From: Nanobdellota archaeon
Lineage (GTDB): Archaea; Nanobdellota; Nanobdellia; Woesearchaeales; GW2011-AR9
Length of the DNA: 10,287 bases
Reading direction: 5' to 3'
NCBI GenBank assembly: GCA_018812355.1
Contig: JAHJDQ010000015.1
Span: 1 to 10,287, forward strand
Part shown: positions 1 to 5,732 of the stretch, in pieces
How the letters are laid out: the number at the start of each line of letters is the position of its first letter
How positions within the stretch are numbered: position 1 is the stretch's first letter
The notes under the pieces: model-generated
Seen by the model: only the letters and a program-made list of their open reading frames with translations
Database searches by the model: none
What the model was told of the DNA's origin: nothing
Position numbers and translations under genes: made by a program

Positions 1-10
1 AACCAAGTCT

Positions 11-379
11 ATGAGAATAGTTATTTTTTCTTTATTAATTTTATTTTTTGTTGTTGGATGTACTTCTAACATCGCTGGAGTACCTGCCGAAAGAAATACT
101 ATTCCTTGCAGTTCCGGAACTGGATGTAATTTCTATGATGCTTTAGGTGTGGATGGAGAAGCTTATTTTTTAGTTAAGGACATCTTTAATGAAAACGAAG
201 AATATACTTACCAGAGAGATGAATATGAATGTCATAATAGCGTTTGTGCTGTTTACTGTCAAGATGATCAGTGTTATCTAAAAGACAAAGCAGGTAATAC
301 TTATGTCCGAGGAAAGATTGTTAATGATCCTGATGCTGCCAATTCTAATTTAAAGAATTATATTTTAGTTAAAAGTTAA
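11..379 (+). CDS. Small cysteine-rich lipoprotein, unknown function
   Basis: Predicted 122-aa exported lipoprotein. Residues 1-17 form a short positive N-terminus, a hydrophobic stretch and a lipobox-like FVVGC, so Cys17 would be the lipid-modified residue and the protein would sit on the outer face of the membrane. The mature part is small and has six more cysteines (33, 39, 74, 79, 83, 88); the cluster ECHNSVCAVYCQDDQC suggests disulfides or metal binding, but I recognise no family. The start is the first ATG, only 10 bases from the window edge, so its promoter is outside. It is the only plus-strand gene in the first 1.2 kb, and the next gene converges on it. The export call is fairly safe; the function is unknown. 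Confidence 0.75.
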   Translation: MRIVIFSLLILFFVVGCTSNIAGVPAERNTIPCSSGTGCNFYDALGVDGEAYFLVKDIFNENEEYTYQRDEYECHNSVCAVYCQDDQCYLKDKAGNTYVRGKIVNDPDAANSNLKNYILVKS

Positions 380-415
380 AACGATAAATATTTCTTGAAA
401 GTTAATAATTTTGCT

Positions 416-539
416 GAAAAAGTTACACCTACACAATCGCAAGTTTTTGCTGTTTTTGTTGTGAAAAATATTAGTTTAGTCTTAAATTAGTACTACAATA
501 TCTTCATTTTATAGAAAAAGTTACACCTACACAATCGCA
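416..539. repeat. Pair of identical 26-bp direct repeats
   Basis: Bases 416-441 and 514-539 are identical over 26 bp (GAAAAAGTTACACCTACACA followed by ATCGCA), separated by 72 bp of AT-rich sequence without any shared pattern. They occupy the 181-bp gap between two convergent genes (stops at 379 and 561). Read on the minus strand each copy ends AACTTTTTC, so each could supply a U-run downstream of the toxin gene. Only two copies are present and the spacer is too long for a CRISPR array. They could be recombination scars, ends of a small lost element, or a duplicated terminator or RNA motif. The identity is certain; the role is not. Confidence 0.8.
442..460 (+). terminator. Candidate T-rich terminator after the lipoprotein gene
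   Basis: Two T5 runs (AGTTTTTGCTGTTTTTGTTG, 442-461) lie about 65 bases past the lipoprotein stop. Archaeal RNA polymerase commonly terminates at such U-tracts without a hairpin. The call rests on base composition and position only. Confidence 0.3.
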
Positions 540-560
540 GAAATGACATATTTTAAAATG

Positions 561-890
561 TTACAACATTCCCATAATTTCTTTTTTTACTCTGGCAAAA
601 GTTTCTTCATCTAAAGAGCATATTTTTTTAATAATTAACGATTTTTGTACTGAAAAAATCTTGTCTACTCTAATCCGGCTTGGTTTAATCAATTCTCCTG
701 AAGAAAGATCTCCTTGTGAAATATTAATCGAATAGGGTTCCTCTTTTATGATAGTCGTTAATGGAACTAAAATACAATCATCTGACTTTCTGTTTAAAGC
801 GTTGTTTGAGACCACTAAAGCCGGTCTTACTTTAGTTCCAGTTAAATCTGAAAATGGATATGGAAGCAAAACAATATCTCTTTGATTCAT
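561..890 (-). CDS. PemK/MazF-family endoribonuclease toxin
   Basis: Predicted 109-aa toxin of the PemK/MazF/CcdB fold; family members cut mRNA and are held inactive by a partner antitoxin. The N-terminus MNQRDIVLLPYPFSDLTG followed by KVRPALVVS is the typical PemK signature (first beta strand, then the RP-A-L-V-V-S strand). ILVPLTT and the GELIKPSRIRVDKIF stretch match the later core strands. I place the start at the ATG at 890, not at an upstream in-frame codon at 911. This gives the usual family N-terminus and a 4-base ATGA overlap with the antitoxin stop, typical of translationally coupled toxin genes. The gene looks intact. Substrate specificity cannot be read from the sequence. Confidence 0.88.
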   Translation of the reverse strand: MNQRDIVLLPYPFSDLTGTKVRPALVVSNNALNRKSDDCILVPLTTIIKEEPYSINISQGDLSSGELIKPSRIRVDKIFSVQKSLIIKKICSLDEETFARVKKEIMGML

Positions 891-1147
891 TTTTCTAAAT
901 AAGAAGACCAAATATCATCTTCTGAATTATCCCACACTTCTTTTAAAGAATTTTCACTACATTTTAAAATATCTTTGAAATCATCTTTTAGTTTTGTAGA
1001 AACATCTTTTAATTTTTCAATTAGTATTTTACCTTCTTCTTCAATCATAATTAACTCTTCGCCTTGAAAAATGCCTGCTGCTGTTCTAATATCTAAAGGA
1101 ATAGCGATTTGTCCTTTTTCAGAAACTTTTACACATTTAACAACCAT
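887..1147 (-). CDS. AbrB/SpoVT-type antitoxin of the PemK-like toxin
   Basis: Predicted 86-aa antitoxin. Residues about 4-46 form a swapped-hairpin AbrB/MazE-type DNA-binding domain: KVSEKGQIAIPLDIRTAAGI followed by a GEELIMIEEEGKILIEKL strand pair. The remaining 40 residues are charged and end in DNSEDDIWSSYLEK, a likely toxin-wrapping tail. It is the first gene of a two-gene operon and its stop overlaps the toxin start by 4 bases. By family precedent it would bind and neutralise the toxin and repress its own promoter. An 18-bp palindrome just upstream is the obvious operator. No Shine-Dalgarno is seen; the TATA position implies a leaderless mRNA starting near 1149. Confidence 0.87.
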   Translation of the reverse strand: MVVKCVKVSEKGQIAIPLDIRTAAGIFQGEELIMIEEEGKILIEKLKDVSTKLKDDFKDILKCSENSLKEVWDNSEDDIWSSYLEK

Positions 1148-1154
1148 AACTAGT

Positions 1155-1180
1155 AGTAAGAATATTCTTACTTATAAATT
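1155..1180 (-). promoter_or_regulatory. Promoter and palindromic operator of the toxin-antitoxin operon
   Basis: On the minus strand a TATA-like TTTATAAG (bases 1178-1171) lies about 25 bases ahead of the antitoxin ATG at 1147. The perfect 18-bp palindrome AGTAAGAATATTCTTACT (1155-1172) abuts this TATA box and fills the gap to the start codon. That is where a bound AbrB-like dimer would block transcription initiation. Palindrome and TATA are seen; operator function is inferred. Confidence 0.65.
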
Positions 1181-1189
1181 TTTTGGTTA

Positions 1190-1250
1190 AGAAATAACTT
1201 CCTTCAGATTAACCACACCTTTCCTAAACATATCCTGATCATCTTACCCA
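1190..1250 (-). pseudogene. dph2: Detached relict of the dph2 3' end (attachment-site-like copy)
   Basis: Bases 1200-1250 match bases 2421-2471, inside the living dph2 3' end, at 46 of 51 positions, with the first 30 identical. Read in the dph2 frame on the minus strand this copy gives DDQDMFRKGVVNLKEVIS then a stop, against DDQEAFRKGVVNLKDVL then a stop in the working gene. The changes E/D, A/M, D/E and L/IS are mostly conservative, as if this end once belonged to a functional but diverged dph2. Upstream of DDQ the reading is broken by a stop (TAA where dph2 has TTA) and similarity fades. It has no start codon. It marks the far side of the putative element at 1200-2450. Confidence 0.8.
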
Positions 1251-1263
1251 AAGCTTTATATAC
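1251..1263 (+). promoter_or_regulatory. BRE/TATA promoter of the nucleotidyltransferase-HEPN operon
   Basis: AAGCTTTATATAC is a near-ideal archaeal BRE plus TATA box (TTTATATA at 1255-1262). Initiation about 25 bases downstream falls near 1285, giving a leader of about 12 bases before the ATG at 1297. It starts right after the relict dph2 end, so the putative element carries its own promoter. Confidence 0.7.
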
Positions 1264-1296
1264 CACTGCCACATTCTCTATGACAATTGATATAAA

Positions 1297-1887
1297 ATGT
1301 ATGACAACACTAAAATTAAAATTTTGGAACAAATTTATCTGAATCCTAGTATTCATAAAAGAGAACTTTCTAAGCAGCTAAAGCTTGGGATGCCCTCGAT
1401 TGATTATGGACTTCAAAAAATAAGTCAATTAATTAAGCAACAAAAAGCAGGAAATCAGATTCAATATTTCTTAGATTATTCAAAAGAGGGGCTTACTCCT
1501 GCCCTTAGTACTGTTGAATATTCTAGATTGGAAAGACTTCCGGCAAAGATAAAATTATCTGTCAGAGATTTCTTAAATGAATTAAAAGATAAACCTCTCC
1601 TTGCACTCCTTTTTGGTTCTTATGCGAATAATACTTATACTAAAAACTCGGATCTTGACATCTTGTTGGTATTTCAAGATGTTAAAGATTCTAAATGGAT
1701 TGAAAATACTGCCAAGAAAATAAGCATGAAAACAAACACACGATTAAATCCAGTTTATCTTGGTTATCAAGAATTTAAAGAATCATTTCATAATCCAACT
1801 AAAGAATTTTTCAAAAAACTTAAGAAAGATAAGATCATTCTTATTGGAATTGAATGGTGGAGGCAATTGATCAATGAAGAGGCCTAA
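1297..1887 (+). CDS. Winged-helix plus minimal nucleotidyltransferase (MNT-type) protein
   Basis: 196-aa two-domain protein. Residues about 5-60 look like a winged helix-turn-helix (ILEQIYLNPSIHKRELSKQL, then a recognition-helix-like stretch and the strand NQIQYFLDYS). Residues about 85-185 are a DNA polymerase beta-like nucleotidyltransferase: LLALLFGSYANNTYTKNSDL continuing to DILLVF gives the GS (107-108) and the D-x-D metal pair (Asp119, Asp121). A later strand (NPVYLGYQEF) matches where such proteins begin their last core segment. In known MNT/HEPN systems (for example MntA-HepT) the nucleotidyltransferase is the antitoxin and AMPylates the HEPN toxin. Its coding end overlaps the HEPN gene by 14 bases, so the two are co-expressed. 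The added DNA-binding domain suggests self-regulation, which is inference. Confidence 0.8.
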   Translation: MYDNTKIKILEQIYLNPSIHKRELSKQLKLGMPSIDYGLQKISQLIKQQKAGNQIQYFLDYSKEGLTPALSTVEYSRLERLPAKIKLSVRDFLNELKDKPLLALLFGSYANNTYTKNSDLDILLVFQDVKDSKWIENTAKKISMKTNTRLNPVYLGYQEFKESFHNPTKEFFKKLKKDKIILIGIEWWRQLINEEA

Positions 1888-2416
1888 CTGGAAAATTTGG
1901 CTAAAGGACAAGAAAGAATGTAAATTCTGGCTAGATAATTATATCCGGGAAAAAATTCTCAAGAAAGTTTCTGACGAATCAAGACTTCATATTAAGAGAA
2001 CCGACCACAATTTGACTTTTGCTAATTGGATTATTGAGAAACATAAGGATGAAATCCCAGAAGTACTTAATGATAATTATTATGATTGGGTCATCAGTAT
2101 CTATTACTATGCAATCTATCATGCTGCTCTTGCTCTGATGAGTAAAGAAGGCTTTACCTCAAAAAATCATTCGGCAACTTTAGCTTTTCTAATTTATCAT
2201 CATTATCATTCACAAAAAGCTTTGGCTAAAGAAGATGTTGAACTGATTGCCAGCTCCCTAGATAAGGAAGATATTGAGACTCTTGGAATTTCCAAAGAAC
2301 TAAGAGAAAAAGCTTGTTATGATATTCATGAATCATTTGAGAAAAAATTAGCTGAACAAATTAGGGAAGAAGCAGTTGATTTTGCGAATAAGATAAAGAT
2401 GTTGTTGAAATCATAA
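1874..2416 (+). CDS. HEPN-domain protein, partner of the nucleotidyltransferase
   Basis: 180-aa, mostly helical protein. The central motif DWVISIYYYAIYHAALALMS followed by KEGFTSKNHSATLAFL (residues about 71-106) is typical of HEPN proteins encoded beside minimal nucleotidyltransferases, as is ELREKACYDIHESF near 142-155. HEPN proteins are usually RNases or, in this subgroup, partners of a nucleotidyltransferase. The strict R-x4-6-H RNase motif is not clear: Arg144 and His152 are seven residues apart, so catalysis is uncertain. The first 60 residues, rich in Lys and Trp, precede the HEPN core. It is the second gene of the operon. Its stop overlaps, in the opposite direction, the stop region of dph2 by 6 bases. 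Confidence 0.78.
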   Translation: MKRPNWKIWLKDKKECKFWLDNYIREKILKKVSDESRLHIKRTDHNLTFANWIIEKHKDEIPEVLNDNYYDWVISIYYYAIYHAALALMSKEGFTSKNHSATLAFLIYHHYHSQKALAKEDVELIASSLDKEDIETLGISKELREKACYDIHESFEKKLAEQIREEAVDFANKIKMLLKS

Positions 2417-3091
2417 TACATCCTTCAGATTAACCACACCTTTCCTAAACGCTTCCTGATCATCTAATCCAATCCTTGGACAAGCTGTGTTAACCCAACA
2501 TTCAATAAAATTAAAATTCTCTAATTGATTAAATGAAATGTTGTTATCAATAAAATAATAAAATTTCTTCTCTGGATACTTTTCTTCCAACTCTAAACTC
2601 TTTTTATAATACTCCTGGCCCGGTTTTAATGTAATTAGTACTCCAACATCCCTAGCACTATGAAACCTAGCCATAGACCCACGATATCGTTTCAAATTCT
2701 TATCAACATCTTTTTCAGTAAGTACTGAAAACTGATTACTTTTAGGATTATAACAAACTACTTCCTGAGCATTTCCATACACTAAAGCTTGCGGATGAAA
2801 TTTTCCATCACCAATGTAAAGAAAGACATCAACATCTTCTTCCAAATTAAGACTATCACTTCTACAATCACAACCAAGTAATTGTCCCTCAACACAACAA
2901 CGTTTAGCTTTAGAAGTTACCACCGTCATCTTTTTTTCTTTTAATTGTTCTTTAATATTTTTTAATGAAGCAACAAATTGAACAGCAGCAAATAATCCAA
3001 TTTTATTATACTTCTTCAAATAATCTAATACTTCATCAGATAATGAAACCTTACCTTCATAAGTACCTTCAATAAAAATCGTTTTCACCAT
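2411..3091 (-). CDS. dph2: Dph2 diphthamide synthase, C-terminal two thirds (split gene)
   Basis: 226 aa covering the second and third domains of archaeal Dph2, the [4Fe-4S] radical enzyme that transfers a 3-amino-3-carboxypropyl group from SAM to the target histidine of elongation factor 2. Two of the three cluster cysteines are present in family motifs: Cys74 in EGQLLGCDC and Cys204 in NTACPRIGLDD. The third lies in the adjacent upstream ORF. It begins at an ATG that overlaps the upstream TGA by 7 bases in the -1 frame. A purine-rich AGGAAGGA lies just before the ATG, so reinitiation is possible. The two ORFs sum to 312 aa, close to a normal archaeal Dph2. Its last residues lie inside the duplicated sequence discussed at 1190-2471. 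Confidence 0.85.
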   Translation of the reverse strand: MVKTIFIEGTYEGKVSLSDEVLDYLKKYNKIGLFAAVQFVASLKNIKEQLKEKKMTVVTSKAKRCCVEGQLLGCDCRSDSLNLEEDVDVFLYIGDGKFHPQALVYGNAQEVVCYNPKSNQFSVLTEKDVDKNLKRYRGSMARFHSARDVGVLITLKPGQEYYKKSLELEEKYPEKKFYYFIDNNISFNQLENFNFIECWVNTACPRIGLDDQEAFRKGVVNLKDVL

Positions 3092-3345
3092 TCTTCCTTC
3101 CTGAATTGATTATGTCCAAAACTAAGTACTAAATCAACTCCTAATCTTTCTAAACCTAATGGCAAATCACACGCCCCATAACAAGAACCTAACCAAATAA
3201 GTACGCGAGCAGAAGTCTTACTATTAATCTCTGCTTCAATCTCCTTAGCCCGAGGCTTCAAACCATCCGGTAATTGCAGACAAACTAACTTAGCATCAGC
3301 TGCTTTAATTTCCTTTACAATCCTATCCAATTCTAAATCATACAT
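3085..3345 (-). CDS. dph2: Dph2 diphthamide synthase, N-terminal third (split gene)
   Basis: 86 aa matching the first domain of archaeal Dph2: VCLQLPDGLKPRAKEIEAEI, then WLGSCYGACDLPLGLERLGV, then VLSFGHNQF. Cys59 in YGACD is the family's first cluster cysteine. In ordinary Dph2 the chain continues from the GH-x-x-F segment into a hydrophobic strand like TIFIEGTYEG, which here is encoded at once but in the -1 frame. The ORF ends with a stop 7 bases into the next one. This is either a real two-part enzyme made by coupled translation, a frameshift site, a mutation, or a sequencing error. Start at 3345: the TATA position implies a leaderless mRNA. Confidence 0.83.
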   Translation of the reverse strand: MYDLELDRIVKEIKAADAKLVCLQLPDGLKPRAKEIEAEINSKTSARVLIWLGSCYGACDLPLGLERLGVDLVLSFGHNQFRKEEW

Positions 3346-3380
3346 AATAAAAATAATTTAAGAAGAGAGTTTAAAAAAGT
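3346..3380 (-). promoter_or_regulatory. Candidate dph2 promoter
   Basis: On the minus strand CTTTTTTAAACTC (TTTAAA at 3376-3371) is about 25-28 bases ahead of the ATG at 3345, a spacing that would put the mRNA start at or next to the start codon. The sequence is only a weak TATA match in very AT-rich DNA. Confidence 0.4.
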
Positions 3381-3406
3381 TTGTTAAAAAAAGAAAAAAG
3401 AAAAAT
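3381..3406 (-). terminator. U-tract terminator after the Cys-repeat protein gene
   Basis: Directly after the stop at 3407 the minus strand reads a run of T blocks broken by single C's (TTTTTCTTTTTTCTTTTTTT). This is a strong archaeal-type U-tract terminator separating the upstream gene from dph2. No hairpin is needed or seen. Confidence 0.65.
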
Positions 3407-5650
3407 TTACTCGTTTGCAGCAGTTCCATCATCTGATTCTTGAACTGGCTCAGGTTCTGGTTCAGGTGCAGATTCAGGTTCAGGTTCTGGAGCAGTTTCA
3501 ATCGGTTCCGGAGATGCTGTTGGCGGTCCATTTTCTCCATATCCTAAACAAACACATCTTTCCTCGACACAATCACTGTTTTGATCACCGCATTCTTGCT
3601 CACAGCCATCTTTACACTCACTTACTTCTTCTTCATAAAAACATTCACAATAGCCTTTATCACAAGAAGTACTTGAAGCCCCTGGACATTCTGCACTACA
3701 ATCATCACAACTAGAATCATCATTAGCAATACAACCAACTCCATCAATACAATCCATCCCTGGCTGACAATAGATTACATCACAATTAATATCATTGTTT
3801 CCACCATCAGTACCTTTGCCATCATCACCATGAGATTCATCATAATCATCTTTATTTACACACTTACAATCATAACCATTATCATCACAAATATGTAATT
3901 GATTACCAACACAATCTTCTCTACTAACACCATGCTCATCTGATCCTTCAGTAAGTTTATTACACTCTTCCCAGTCTCTTCTACCAGAACCATCTAAACC
4001 AGCATCTAAACATTCCTGAGGAGATTCTGTTTTAAACTGAATTTTTTTACATTCATCCCAATCTCTTCTTCCCGTACCATCTAAACCGGCATCTAAACAT
4101 TCTTGCGGAGCGTCTAATTTAAACTGTACTGGTTGACATTTTTCCCATGGATTGCGATCATCAGCAAACTGATGACATTCTTCCGGAGCGTCTAACAAAA
4201 ATCTAATTTTATCACATTTCTTCCAATCGTCTCGACCCGAACCATCTAAACCAGCATCTAAACATTCTTGAGGAGAATCTAACTGAAATTTAATCTTTTC
4301 ACACTTCTTCCAATCGTCACGATTAGTACCATCAATTCCCGCTTCTAAACATTCTTCTGGAGCGTCAAGTTTAAATCTAATCACATCACACTTCTTCCAA
4401 TCATCTCGACCAGAACCAGTTAACCCTGCATCTAAACATTCTTCCGGAGCGTCTAGCTTAAACATATATCTTTCACACTCTCTAAAATCAGATAATCCTG
4501 CTTCAATACATTCAGAAGGCGCTTCTGCTTCAAACATAATCTTTTCACAAGCTTCCCGTCCTTCTTTTTCATTACGAGGATCAATCTCTCCTCTTTCTAA
4601 CGCTTCAGCACATTCTGGCGGAGCATGTTCTTTAAACATTACTTTCATACATTCATCTTTTGATAATGCACCAGCTTCAACACACTCTTGAGGAATATGT
4701 AAATCATGTTTTGAATCTCCGTAATCATCTTCTAAATCTGCCATCACATCTTGTAAATAATCTGGCAATAAGTCAATCGGATCGCCAGCTTTTTCCATCT
4801 CTTCACAAGCATCTTCATTCCCAGATTCACACTCTGCCGCTAAAGGCGCAATAATTTTACACTGATCAGCAAACGGCTTGACAGAAATATCATCACATCG
4901 ACACTGACTTGGATTTTCAAAACATTCTGACATTATTCCAAAAAATTCTTTCGCTTCTTCTTCTTGTTCAGCTGTTAATTCTCGATCTAAATCCCGTTTC
5001 CATTCCGGAGCATCATCATCAGTCTTACAAACTTTTGAATACTCTAACGGATCTAAATTTGATAAAGCCCGACATAATCCGGCAATTTTATTAGAAATCT
5101 TTGCTGCCAGAGCAATCTTATCTTCTTCTTTCATTCCCTGACCAATCGCTTCTTTAATATCATCCCACTCATCGCCTTCTAATCTTGATTCAATCTGTTC
5201 GAGAATTACTTTTGTCGCTTTACTACTTTCCCTAACTTTTTCATCCAATTCCGGAGAAACTTCTTTTTTTAGAATATCATTATATTTCTCAACCCTTTCT
5301 AAAGCTTTCTCAGCCGCTTCCTGATTCCCAGAATCAACCATTTCTTCGAATTCTAAAACTTTCTCTTCTTTATAAGCTAAGGCAGTTTCCGGATTATTGC
5401 CCACTAAAACATTTTCCACTAAACTTTCTAAGAAATAAAAACTACTATCCGGAGTCATTCCGGCAGAACCTTTAAATTTAACATCATCAATATCTTCATA
5501 AATATCTTCTTCGGCAATATTATCAAACTCTTCATCATAAAGACCTTCTTCAGAAGTATCATCTAAAGGCTCAACTAAATTTTCTTCAGCAGCGCTAACG
5601 CTAACCGCTAATAACAATAATACTAAAACTAAAAATAATAACTTTCTCAT
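3407..5650 (-). CDS. Secreted acidic protein: DUF5667-like region plus nine Cys-repeats
   Basis: 747-aa exported protein. The start is the ATG at 5650, six bases after a Shine-Dalgarno-like GAGGTG; the in-frame GTG at 5659 lies in that ribosome site and is not used. Order from the N-terminus: a signal peptide (MRKLLFLVLVLLLLAVSVSA); a very acidic linker; a helical region about residues 60-175 resembling DUF5667 (TPDSSFYFLESLVENV, then long charged helices); a Cys-containing segment; nine repeats of the form DAPEECLDAG..G.GRDDWKKC..I.F; a Cys-dense segment (CNDDG-like, DCSAEC, CEQECGDQ); and a Pro/Glu tail (PEPEPESAPEPEPEP). No C-terminal membrane anchor is visible, so it may be released or held by partners. 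Function unknown; a structural or binding role at the cell surface is a guess. Confidence 0.85.
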   Translation of the reverse strand: MRKLLFLVLVLLLLAVSVSAAEENLVEPLDDTSEEGLYDEEFDNIAEEDIYEDIDDVKFKGSAGMTPDSSFYFLESLVENVLVGNNPETALAYKEEKVLEFEEMVDSGNQEAAEKALERVEKYNDILKKEVSPELDEKVRESSKATKVILEQIESRLEGDEWDDIKEAIGQGMKEEDKIALAAKISNKIAGLCRALSNLDPLEYSKVCKTDDDAPEWKRDLDRELTAEQEEEAKEFFGIMSECFENPSQCRCDDISVKPFADQCKIIAPLAAECESGNEDACEEMEKAGDPIDLLPDYLQDVMADLEDDYGDSKHDLHIPQECVEAGALSKDECMKVMFKEHAPPECAEALERGEIDPRNEKEGREACEKIMFEAEAPSECIEAGLSDFRECERYMFKLDAPEECLDAGLTGSGRDDWKKCDVIRFKLDAPEECLEAGIDGTNRDDWKKCEKIKFQLDSPQECLDAGLDGSGRDDWKKCDKIRFLLDAPEECHQFADDRNPWEKCQPVQFKLDAPQECLDAGLDGTGRRDWDECKKIQFKTESPQECLDAGLDGSGRRDWEECNKLTEGSDEHGVSREDCVGNQLHICDDNGYDCKCVNKDDYDESHGDDGKGTDGGNNDINCDVIYCQPGMDCIDGVGCIANDDSSCDDCSAECPGASSTSCDKGYCECFYEEEVSECKDGCEQECGDQNSDCVEERCVCLGYGENGPPTASPEPIETAPEPEPESAPEPEPEPVQESDDGTAANE
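3945..4699 (-). repeat. Nine tandem Cys-repeats inside the secreted protein
   Basis: Nine in-frame units, mostly 24-29 residues (one 34), share the frame x-A/S-P-x-E-C-L-D-A-G-L-x-G-S-G-R-D-D-W-K-K-C-x-x-I-x-F-x-L. Each has two cysteines, about 16 residues apart in the full units, suggesting one disulfide or metal site per unit. Units 4-6, 8 and 9 are close copies at the DNA level too (for example AACCATCTAAACCAGCATCT recurs), so the array expanded recently. Units 1-3 and 7 are more diverged. The DAGLDGSGRDDW core recalls calcium-loop spacing, but that is only a resemblance. Confidence 0.85.
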
Positions 5651-5705
5651 TATAAACACCTCTTTTGATATTATTAAATATTAAAACGAAATACTATTTA
5701 AAACT
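5651..5705 (-). promoter_or_regulatory. Promoter and ribosome-binding site of the Cys-repeat protein
   Basis: On the minus strand a TATA-like TTTTAAATA (5704-5696) precedes a leader of about 25 bases with AAAGAGGTG ending six bases before the ATG at 5650. This gene therefore appears to use a leadered, Shine-Dalgarno start, unlike the leaderless-looking genes around it. The GAGGTG decides the start codon. Confidence 0.5.
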
Positions 5706-5732
5706 AACTCACAATAAACACAATCCCAATCT

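Larger units (their letters stand above)
1200..2450. mobile_element. Putative minimal integrative element at the dph2 3' end (nucleotidyltransferase/HEPN cargo)
   Basis: Two 30-bp identical cores (1200-1229 and 2421-2450), both derived from the dph2 coding end, lie in the same orientation 1221 bp apart. They enclose exactly one promoter and two overlapping genes. This is the arrangement left when an element integrates into the 3' end of a gene, supplies a replacement end, and pushes the old end to its far side, as is known for tRNA-targeting archaeal and bacterial elements. No integrase or transposase is present, so movement would need enzymes in trans. Alternatives are a partial dph2 duplication, or homologous recombination with a foreign dph2 locus. 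The repeat structure is directly visible; mobility is inferred. Confidence 0.5.

Noticed and set aside
416..539. CRISPR array
   Set aside because: Only two repeats, a 72-bp spacer, a 26-bp unit, and no cas genes in the window.
891..911. Upstream in-frame start for the PemK-like toxin (7 extra residues)
   Set aside because: The ATG at 890 gives the typical family N-terminus and a 4-base ATGA overlap with the antitoxin stop; the extra codons lie inside the antitoxin gene.
2017..2344. HEPN protein as a confirmed RNase toxin
   Set aside because: The fold and neighbour fit HEPN, but the nearest Arg-His pair (144/152) is seven residues apart, outside the usual R-x4-6-H spacing, so catalytic activity was not claimed.
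1200..2450. Insertion sequence or transposon
   Set aside because: The flanking repeats are direct and derive from dph2 coding sequence; no terminal inverted repeats and no transposase were found.
3358..5094. Plus- and minus-strand His/Leu/Gln-rich ORFs overlapping the Cys-repeat gene
   Set aside because: They are out-of-frame readings of a strongly coding minus-strand gene, with low-complexity composition and no motifs.
5651..5659. GTG start of the Cys-repeat protein at 5659
   Set aside because: This GTG is part of the GAGGTG ribosome site; the ATG at 5650 is correctly spaced and starts a clean signal peptide.
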